Shown here: in pieces, positions 1-6,720 of the stretch
Numbering within the stretch: position 1 is the stretch's first letter
Layout: each line of letters starts with the position of its first letter
Source of the DNA: WVWW01 sp041568335
Lineage (GTDB): Bacteria > Acidobacteriota > Polarisedimenticolia > Polarisedimenticolales > Polarisedimenticolaceae
Direction: 5' to 3'
DNA length: 12,361 nt
Assembly: GCA_041568335.1 (NCBI GenBank)
Contig: JBFFZZ010000068.1
Span: forward strand, 1 to 12,361
The notes under the pieces: generated by a model
The model's input: only the letters and a program-made list of their open reading frames with translations
What the model was told of the DNA's origin: nothing
Databases searched by the model: none
Made by a program: the position numbers and the translations under genes

Positions 1-1074
<1,074 letters not shown>

Positions 1075-1102
1075 GCCTCTCCCACAGCCCTCGAGGTTGT
1101 TG

Positions 1103-1133
1103 AGCCCGGTCGCTTCGGCGACCGGGCTTTTTT
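1103..1133 (+). terminator. Rho-independent terminator of groEL
   Basis: An 11-bp perfect GC-rich stem (1103-1113 with 1118-1128) closes on a UUCG tetraloop flanked by C and G, an exceptionally stable RNA hairpin. A run of six T follows (1128-1133). It sits 28 bases past the groEL stop and isolates the chaperonin gene from the FIST/kinase genes downstream. Confidence 0.93.
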
Positions 1134-1172
1134 GTGGCGACTCGAACCGTTACGGACGACAGATCGGCTAAA

Positions 1173-1189
1173 ACCGAAGTACATTCGGT
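1173..1189. repeat. Short inverted repeat upstream of the FIST gene
   Basis: ACCGAA (1173-1178) and TTCGGT (1184-1189) are perfect inverted arms around a 5-base centre, GTACA. It could be a protein-binding dyad or chance, since six-base arms are weak evidence. It lies in the 181-base region between the groEL terminator and the FIST gene, which otherwise holds only the larger palindrome at 1240-1259 and weak promoter-like hexamers. Confidence 0.3.
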
Positions 1190-1239
1190 GTACGGCCACC
1201 GTTGCTTGGCCTGTCGAGCATCGATCTGGAGCCGAGCAA

Positions 1240-1259
1240 CCGGGTTCGACCGAACCCGG
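1240..1259. promoter_or_regulatory. Perfect palindrome, candidate operator of the FIST/kinase operon
   Basis: The arms CCGGGTTCG and CGAACCCGG are perfect 9-base inverted repeats around a 2-base centre (AC). The site lies 55 bases upstream of the FIST start codon. A further half-site-like ACCGGGTTC recurs at 1273-1281. No T-run follows, so it does not look like a terminator. Position and symmetry fit a dimeric regulator's binding site, but the regulator is unknown. Confidence 0.45.
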
Positions 1260-1262
1260 CCC

Positions 1263-1294
1263 TTGCCCATAGACCGGGTTCTTCAGGGTACGAT
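1263..1294 (+). promoter_or_regulatory. Weak sigma70-like promoter for the FIST gene
   Basis: A TACGAT hexamer (1289-1294) lies 20 bases before the start codon, with TTGCCC (1263-1268) upstream. The 20-base spacer is longer than ideal and both hexamers are imperfect, so this is a tentative call. It sits just downstream of the palindrome. Confidence 0.25.
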
Positions 1295-1314
1295 AGCCCG
1301 CAGAGGGGGACGAG

Positions 1315-2511
1315 ATGAGCATCCGCGCCGCCGTCGGTCAAAGTCAACTGTCCAAGAGCTTCGATGCGGGACGACAGGCGGCGCGCGCGGCGCTCGACGG
1401 ACTCGACGGTGCGAATCCCGGTGTCGCGCTCGTGTTCGCCACCAGCGAGTACGATCAGGACGACCTGCTGGGCGGCGTCCGCGCCGCCGTCGGGGAGATC
1501 GCCCTGTCGGGTTGCTCCGGTGAGGGGATCATCGCGCACAACGAATCGCTGGAGTGCGATTACGCGGTCGCGGTCATGTTGCTGGCATCGAACGGCTTGC
1601 AGTTCGAGACCTTCCTGCTGGAGAACTACGGCGAAAATCCCGCAGCCTGCGGCGTCGAGCTGGCCGGTCGGATCCGCCGCAAAGACGACGCCATCGGGCT
1701 GCTCGTCTTCCCCGACGGCTTGGTGGGCAACTGCACACGGTTCTTGACGGAGCTGGAATCCAGGCTCACGGTCCCGCTCCTGGTATGTGGGGGCACCTCA
1801 GCGGATGGGATGGCGTTCAAACAGACGTACCAGTACGGCAACAGCGGGGTCACGTCCAAGGGCCTCGCGGCGTTGCTGATCCGCGGCGACGGCCGTTTGG
1901 AGCTGGCGGTCAGCCACGGTTGCGCGCCGATCGGGCTCGAACGCACGGTCACGCGCGCCGAGAACGGCTGGGTCTACGAGATCGACGACCAGCGGGCGTG
2001 GTCGGTCTTCAAAGAATACCTCGACGGGAACCCCCAGGATCTCAACGCCGACGGGATCGTGCATCTGTGCATCGGCAAACCCCTGGAAGCGGGAGATCAG
2101 GACTACGGTTCCTACGTGATCCACACCCCGCTCGCGCTCGACAAGGACAGCGGGGCGCTGTTCTTCCCCAGCGGCGGATTGAACACCGGTGAGACGATCC
2201 GCATGACCCGGCGCGACCCGCAGCGTATCAAGGCGAGCGCACGAGCATGCGCCGATCGGATCCTGAATCAGGGCACGGGACAACCGCCCGCCGCGGTGTT
2301 CCAGTTCGATTGCGCCGGACGCGGCAGCGTCCTGTTCGGGGCCTGCGCCTCGGAGGAGATCGTTCAACCGTTGCAGGAGGCGCTCGGAGAGACGACCCCG
2401 TGGATCGGGTTCCACACGTACGGCGAGATCGCTCCGATCGGCGGCAAGCTCCAGTATCACAATTACACCGTGGCCCTGTGCGCCCTGTACGAGGGTGCGT
2501 CCGAGACATGA
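1315..2511 (+). CDS. FIST-domain sensory protein (NosP-like candidate)
   Basis: This soluble 398-residue protein spans the FIST_N and FIST_C regions, a sensory module thought to bind small ligands. FIST_N covers roughly residues 35-220, with GCSGEGII at 66-73 and LVCGGTSADG at 156-165. FIST_C covers roughly 225-390, with FDCAGRG at 331-337, GFHTYGEIAP at 365-374 and YHNYTVALC at 381-389. There is no signal peptide or membrane helix. The start is chosen from a purine-rich ribosome binding site (GAGGGGGA, 1303-1310). The stop overlaps the kinase start as ATGA, implying coupled translation and a working pair. Established knowledge: FIST haemoproteins named NosP sense nitric oxide and are encoded beside hybrid kinases such as NahK. 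Inference: this is a NosP-like or other small-ligand sensor. Several histidines (75, 201, 250, 270, 367, 382) are possible haem ligands, but I cannot pick one. Confidence 0.85.
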   Translation: MSIRAAVGQSQLSKSFDAGRQAARAALDGLDGANPGVALVFATSEYDQDDLLGGVRAAVGEIALSGCSGEGIIAHNESLECDYAVAVMLLASNGLQFETFLLENYGENPAACGVELAGRIRRKDDAIGLLVFPDGLVGNCTRFLTELESRLTVPLLVCGGTSADGMAFKQTYQYGNSGVTSKGLAALLIRGDGRLELAVSHGCAPIGLERTVTRAENGWVYEIDDQRAWSVFKEYLDGNPQDLNADGIVHLCIGKPLEAGDQDYGSYVIHTPLALDKDSGALFFPSGGLNTGETIRMTRRDPQRIKASARACADRILNQGTGQPPAAVFQFDCAGRGSVLFGACASEEIVQPLQEALGETTPWIGFHTYGEIAPIGGKLQYHNYTVALCALYEGASET

Positions 2512-4769
2512 GCGACGCGGCAAGATCCGCCGAGGAGACGCTCGAACGGCTAAAGGCGGAAAACGCCGCGCTCAACGAGCAGCTGAAGCTGCTCGTGATG
2601 ACGGAGCAGCGGCTCTACCGTTCGCAGAACGACCTCGACCGGCAGTTCGACCGCATCCGCGCGTTGGCCGAGTATGCGCTTCATTGCGCCCAAATCGACT
2701 CGCCCGATGAGATCGTGGCGGGTGGCGCGCTGCTGCTTCACGAGCTGTTCCAGATCGACGAAGTCACGTTCGTTTTGTTCGAGAACGACGGCACGCTCGC
2801 GATAGTCCGCAGCTTTGACGCGCACGGAGATTCCCACGAAGTCGTGCTCAGCGTCGACCCGTCCACGTTCGAGTGGATCCGGCGGCTGGAGCAGGGGTTT
2901 CAGGCGACGATCACGAAGTCCGCGGCCGAATCGAAGCTACCGAAGCGTCTCGACGCCCTCGAACGGGCGAATGGCGGCGAGGAAACACCGTCGGACGAAT
3001 CCTCTTCCGACCAGTTTTGCGTTCGGTTGCTCAGCGCAAAGAACGCCCTCGAGGGTCTGATCCTGGTCGGACGGGACGCGGAGAATCGATCGTTTTACAA
3101 GGAGACCCCGCGACATCAGCATATCCCCTTCCTGGAGTTGCTGGCCAACCATATTTCCCGCGCATTGAACAACACGCAGCTGACCGCCGATCTGCGGGAG
3201 CGGGGCCACCAGATCGCGATGGCCAACCAGCAGCTGACCCAGAGCCTGGCCAAGCTCGAGGCCTCCGAACGACGTTTTCGGCAGCTCGCCGAGAACATCC
3301 GGGAGGTGTTCTGGATCGCCGACCCGCATGAGGACCGCATCACCTACCTGAGCCCGGCCTTCCGGGACGTTTGGGGTTGCGAGCTCGACGAGGAGCAGGA
3401 CGTCGGTGCCGCTTTGGCCGCGGGCGTGCACCCCGACGACCGCGAAAGGGTCGCCAGGCGCCGCGAGACTCACCTGCAGGGTGGGAGGACCCAACTGGAG
3501 TACCGCGTCGTGCGACCCGATGGGACCGAGCGATGGATCTGGGATCGCGGGTTCCCGATCGTCGACGACGACGGCCGTGTGACGCTCGTGTGCGGGATCG
3601 CCGAAGACATCACACGGCGCAAGCAGACCGCGAAAGAGCTCGGACGGCTGCAGCGGCTCGAGATGGCGGGCAAGATCGCGGGCCAGATCGCCCACGACTT
3701 CAACAACCTGCTGGCCCCGTTGACGGCGTACCCGCAACTCATTCGCAGCAAGATGGATCTCGATGAGCCGGTCGAGCGCATGCTGGCGACGATGGAGACG
3801 GCCGCCGGCAGGATTGCCGACATCAACCAGCAGCTGCTCGCTCTGGGCCGCCGCGGCCACTACGACCTCCACCCGCTCAGCCTCAACCGAGTCACGGAGG
3901 ACGCGATCGCGGGGTTGAACATCGACCCGGCCATCGAGATTCACCTCGATCTTGCCGATGACATGCTGAACGTGTTGGGTGGTGCGAGCCAGCTGACCCG
4001 CGTCGTGACGAACCTCGTCTCGAACGCGTGCGACGCGATGCCCGACGGCGGTGACCTGCGCATCGCGACGCGCAACGTGTACGTGGACGAGAAGCAGCTC
4101 GGGTACATGTCGATCGGGCGTGGCGAATTCGTGCTGCTGGAGGTCTCCGACAGCGGCGCGGGGATCGACCCCGAGGTCATCGACCGGGTCTTCGATCCTT
4201 TCTTCTCGACCAAGGAGATGGACCCGAAGCGCGGTTCGGGCCTCGGTCTGAGTGTCGTGCACGGCGTCGTCACGGATCACCGGGGCGCGGTGGATGTGCG
4301 CTCCCGCATCGGGCACGGATCGACCTTCTCCGTGTACTTGCCAGTCGCTCGCGACACCTCCCGGCCGCGGCCGGAGGATGAGGAGGTCGTCGAACGCGCA
4401 TGCGGCGAGTCGATCCTCCTCGTCGACGACGACCCGTTGCAACTCGAGGTCGTGACCTCGATGCTCGAGCACCTCGGTTATCGCGTCAACTGCGTCTCGA
4501 GCGGCGAGGAGGCGATCGACAAGGTCTCGATGTTCCGCCCGGACCTGGTCCTGTTGGACATGATCATGGGTGGGATCGACGGTACGGAGACGCTCAAGCG
4601 CATCCTCGAGTGGCGCGCGGACCAGAAGGTCATCCTGATCTCCGGTTTTGCCCGCATCGAACGTGTCGAGGAGGCCCGCCAGCTCGGCGCCCGTGCGTTC
4701 CTCCCCAAACCGCTGACGCGTAAGCCGCTGGCGCGGGCCATCCGCGAAGCGCTCGCCGACGACGAATAG
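2508..4769 (+). CDS. Soluble hybrid sensor histidine kinase (coiled coil-GAF-PAS-HisKA-HATPase-REC)
   Basis: This 753-residue protein autophosphorylates on His and relays phosphate to its own receiver. Domains in order: coiled coil about 9-45; GAF-like 50-222; coiled coil about 222-250; PAS with PAC end (EDITRR) 252-375; HisKA with phospho-acceptor H396 in AHDFNNLL; HATPase with N-box NLVSNACDAM (N502), G1 box DSGAGI (D548) and G2 box GSGLGLS (576-582); receiver with acidic DDD 640-642, phospho-acceptor D684, S712 and K734. No membrane helix is present, so it is cytosolic. The start is the ATG sharing ATGA with the FIST stop; an upstream in-frame ATG inside the FIST gene is not needed. No Hpt or output domain is present, so a phosphotransfer partner must lie elsewhere. 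The FIST neighbour is the likely signal input, as in NosP-NahK pairs. Confidence 0.95.
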   Translation: MSDAARSAEETLERLKAENAALNEQLKLLVMTEQRLYRSQNDLDRQFDRIRALAEYALHCAQIDSPDEIVAGGALLLHELFQIDEVTFVLFENDGTLAIVRSFDAHGDSHEVVLSVDPSTFEWIRRLEQGFQATITKSAAESKLPKRLDALERANGGEETPSDESSSDQFCVRLLSAKNALEGLILVGRDAENRSFYKETPRHQHIPFLELLANHISRALNNTQLTADLRERGHQIAMANQQLTQSLAKLEASERRFRQLAENIREVFWIADPHEDRITYLSPAFRDVWGCELDEEQDVGAALAAGVHPDDRERVARRRETHLQGGRTQLEYRVVRPDGTERWIWDRGFPIVDDDGRVTLVCGIAEDITRRKQTAKELGRLQRLEMAGKIAGQIAHDFNNLLAPLTAYPQLIRSKMDLDEPVERMLATMETAAGRIADINQQLLALGRRGHYDLHPLSLNRVTEDAIAGLNIDPAIEIHLDLADDMLNVLGGASQLTRVVTNLVSNACDAMPDGGDLRIATRNVYVDEKQLGYMSIGRGEFVLLEVSDSGAGIDPEVIDRVFDPFFSTKEMDPKRGSGLGLSVVHGVVTDHRGAVDVRSRIGHGSTFSVYLPVARDTSRPRPEDEEVVERACGESILLVDDDPLQLEVVTSMLEHLGYRVNCVSSGEEAIDKVSMFRPDLVLLDMIMGGIDGTETLKRILEWRADQKVILISGFARIERVEEARQLGARAFLPKPLTRKPLARAIREALADDE

Positions 4770-4773
4770 CGAC

Positions 4774-4779
4774 TACAAT
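4774..4779 (+). promoter_or_regulatory. Possible -10 box giving a near-leaderless transporter mRNA
   Basis: TACAAT matches the -10 consensus at five of six bases and lies 8 bases before the EamA start codon. Transcription would begin at or next to the ATG. No convincing -35 hexamer or ribosome binding site is visible, so the gene could instead simply be read through from the kinase 18 bases upstream. Confidence 0.35.
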
Positions 4780-4787
4780 CGCGCCCC

Positions 4788-5672
4788 ATGTCACGCCCCG
4801 GTGTCCTCGCATCGCTGATCGTTGTCCAGGTGTTCTTCGGCTTCCACTATCTCGCGGCCAAGCTCGTGCTCGACGAGCTGCCCCCGCGGGCCTGGGCCTT
4901 CGTGCGCATCGGCGCGGCCGCGGTCGTCCTGTGGTTGCTCTGTTGGATCGCCCGGCGCAAGGTGCCACGAGAGCCGAAGGTCTGGGGCCTGCTCGCGTTG
5001 TTCTCGGTCTTCGGTGTGTCGATCAACCAGGTTTGCTTCGTCGAGGGGTTGTCGCGGACGACCCCGACGCACTCGGCCCTGATGAACACGACGATTCCCG
5101 TCAGCACGCTCGTGATCGCCGCGCTCTGCGGCCAGGAGAGGATTCGCGCCCGGCAGGTCGTGGCCCTGCTGACGGCGCTCGCCGGCGTCCTGCTGGTGAT
5201 CCGGCCGTGGGCCGCGGGCGTCACCACCGAGATCAAGTCCGGCGACCTGCTCACGCTGATCAATGCCACCTCGTTCTCCATCTTCCTCGTCATCTCCAAG
5301 CGCTTGATGATGCGGATCGATGCGTTGGCGGGAACCGCGATCCTGTTGACCTTTGGGGCGTTGATCATCGGTGTCCTCGGGATCCCCCCGTTGCTGCAGG
5401 TCGATGCCGCCGGCTTGTCCACGCGATTCTGGTGGCTGGCGCTGTTCATCATCCTGTTGCCGACCGCGGCCGCCTACGTGATCAACTACTGGGCGCTCGG
5501 CAAGGTCGAATCCTCGCTCGTCGCGTTCTTCATTTTTCTGCAACCCGCGATCGCCGCGACTCTGTCCTGGATGGTGCTCGGCGAGCGTCCGGCCGCAGTG
5601 ATGTTCGTGGGCGCCGCGCTGATCTTCGTGGGTGTCGGTCTGATCGGGCGACCGATGACCCGGACGGGTTAG
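4788..5672 (+). CDS. EamA/DMT-superfamily inner-membrane transporter
   Basis: This 294-residue integral membrane protein has about ten hydrophobic helices arranged as two EamA repeats (roughly residues 6-141 and 152-287), the usual size for drug/metabolite transporters that export amino acids or other small metabolites. Family-typical features are the N-terminal helix with FGFHYLAAKLVL, the end of helix 3 to start of helix 4 region (FVEGLSRTTPTHSALM, about 83-98), the repeat-1 end GVLLVIRPW (133-141), and the closing repeat with FIFLQPAIAATLSWMVLGE. The substrate cannot be read from sequence. The start is the ATG 18 bases after the kinase stop, and I see no Shine-Dalgarno sequence. It may be co-transcribed with the sensor pair or use the TACAAT box just upstream. 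Its stop overlaps the stop of the converging acetyltransferase gene within TTAG. Confidence 0.93.
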   Translation: MSRPGVLASLIVVQVFFGFHYLAAKLVLDELPPRAWAFVRIGAAAVVLWLLCWIARRKVPREPKVWGLLALFSVFGVSINQVCFVEGLSRTTPTHSALMNTTIPVSTLVIAALCGQERIRARQVVALLTALAGVLLVIRPWAAGVTTEIKSGDLLTLINATSFSIFLVISKRLMMRIDALAGTAILLTFGALIIGVLGIPPLLQVDAAGLSTRFWWLALFIILLPTAAAYVINYWALGKVESSLVAFFIFLQPAIAATLSWMVLGERPAAVMFVGAALIFVGVGLIGRPMTRTG

Positions 5673-6139
5673 GCCGATTCCAGCTCCTTGGCCAGGCACA
5701 GGCTGAACGGCGAGTTCGCGTATTCGCCGAACCGCGGAATCGACTCGAAGCCGGCGCTCTTGTACAGGCCGAGCGCCTCGACCTGCCGCGTCCCGGTCTC
5801 CAACACGATGCGCTGCGCTCCTAGCTCACGAGCGCATTCGACGAGCTCGTCGAGCAGCCGCCGCCCGATCCCGGAGCCACGGGTGGATCGGGCCACGTAC
5901 ATTCGCTTGATCTCGGCGTCCCGCCCTTCGAGTCTCCGGACCGCACCGCAACCGACCGGATCGTCGTCCCGATAGGCCACGAGAAAGACACCCCGGTCGC
6001 CGCTGACCTCGTCCGCGTCGAGACGGAAGTGGTTTGCACCCTCTTCGGGGTAGCGCTCTTCCAGCTCCGCATTGAGCGCCTGGATCAATCGTTGCGCGAC
6101 CGGTTGATCGAGCGACGTGCGTCGGAACCGTAGCGCCAT
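5669..6139 (-). CDS. GNAT-family N-acetyltransferase
   Basis: This 156-residue cytosolic acetyltransferase uses acetyl-CoA to modify an amine substrate that cannot be predicted. The GNAT core is clear: beta-4 and motif A run through EIKRMYVARSTRGSGIGRRL (residues 76-95), with the acetyl-CoA pyrophosphate loop RxxGxG as R87, G90, G92. Motif B follows as IVLETGTRQVEALGLYKSAGF (111-131). It resembles small stand-alone GNATs that carry PVGCGAVRRLEGRDAEIKRMYV-type strands. I chose the ATG at 6139 because it follows the lipoprotein stop by 11 bases and the protein begins directly with the fold; an ATG 42 bases upstream overlaps that gene. It is the last gene of the minus-strand run and converges with the transporter, sharing stop-codon bases. 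Confidence 0.93.
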   Translation of the reverse strand: MALRFRRTSLDQPVAQRLIQALNAELEERYPEEGANHFRLDADEVSGDRGVFLVAYRDDDPVGCGAVRRLEGRDAEIKRMYVARSTRGSGIGRRLLDELVECARELGAQRIVLETGTRQVEALGLYKSAGFESIPRFGEYANSPFSLCLAKELESA

Positions 6140-6150
6140 ACCCAACCCCG

Positions 6151-6705
6151 TCAGTTGACCTGGAACGTTCCCCCGAACCATTGTACGCCGGGGATCGGCT
6201 GTGGCGGCGTCATCGAATTGAGCAAGTCGTTGCTGGCGAACGCAAGCGCGGTCGTCCCGGCGGTCGTCTTGCGCAGGAACCGTATCCGGATCAAGAACTG
6301 TCGGCCGCTGAAGTCGATGCCGGTCGACGCGAGCCGCGTCAAGCCGACGGTCACCTCCCCCGGCTGGGTCTGGTCCACCACGGGTTCGACGGCCTCACCG
6401 TCGCTCGCGAGGTGCGATCCCACGACATCGAAGCCGGTATAGGCGACCACGGCCGTATCGAAATTGAGCGTGAAGTTCGCGCCGAACACGTCGAACACGT
6501 CGGTGACGTAGATCTCGATCACCGCCACGCTGGAGTCGGACGCCGCGCCCAGATCCGTAGTCACCGAGGGGCTCGCGCCCGTCGCCGGGGCATAGACGAA
6601 ATTGATCGGTGGCGCCGCGGCGCCGCCGCTGCCGCCGCAACCCAGCGCCGGAAGGACACTGAGGGCCAGGAGTGCGATCGACAACCATGCGGTCGTTGTC
6701 CTCAC
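6151..6705 (-). CDS. Lipoprotein with cohesin-like domain
   Basis: This is a 184-residue exported protein. Residues 1-22 form a signal peptide (RTTTAWLSIALLALSVL core) followed by a lipobox-like ALGC, making C23 the predicted lipidated residue; Ala at -3 is non-classical. Gly follows the Cys, which in E. coli terms favours outer-membrane sorting. A short Gly/Ala linker leads to one beta-rich domain (about 34-184) resembling cohesins and related carbohydrate-binding folds: hydrophobic strands around VAVIEIYVTD, FGANFTLNFDTAVV, a YTGFDVVGSHL turn, and PGEVTVGLTRLAS. The start is GTG, fixed by a strong GGGAGGAG site directly after the protease stop. The adjacent protease carries a dockerin, so I infer a surface receptor for it. 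Export is well supported; the cohesin call rests on pattern recognition. Confidence 0.82.
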   Translation of the reverse strand: MRTTTAWLSIALLALSVLPALGCGGSGGAAAPPINFVYAPATGASPSVTTDLGAASDSSVAVIEIYVTDVFDVFGANFTLNFDTAVVAYTGFDVVGSHLASDGEAVEPVVDQTQPGEVTVGLTRLASTGIDFSGRQFLIRIRFLRKTTAGTTALAFASNDLLNSMTPPQPIPGVQWFGGTFQVN

Positions 6706-6712
6706 GTCCGTT

Positions 6713-6720
6713 CTCCTCCC
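6713..6720 (-). promoter_or_regulatory. Ribosome binding site fixing a GTG start
   Basis: On the minus strand GGGAGGAG begins at the last base of the protease TAG stop and ends 7 bases before the GTG at 6705-6703. This near-perfect site decides the lipoprotein start in favour of GTG over the ATG at 6729, which lies inside the protease gene and would leave no suitable site. It implies translational coupling of the two genes. Confidence 0.85.

Noticed and set aside
1240..1259. Palindrome as a second intrinsic terminator
   Set aside because: There is no T-run after it and the RNA loop would be very short. The efficient terminator at 1103-1133 already ends groEL.
2247..2507. N-terminal extension of the kinase from an ATG inside the FIST gene
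   Set aside because: The 87 added residues are Arg-rich out-of-frame FIST sequence. The ATGA overlap gives a natural coupled start.
2937..4472. 511-codon open frame on the minus strand opposite the kinase gene
   Set aside because: It mirrors the codon structure of the kinase gene in GC-rich DNA, has low-complexity Arg/Val/Asp composition and matches no family I recognise. The plus strand holds an unmistakable multi-domain kinase.
4791..5699. 302-codon minus-strand frame opposite the transporter
   Set aside because: It is hydrophilic, Asp/Arg/Gln-rich shadow coding. The plus strand encodes ten membrane helices of the EamA family.
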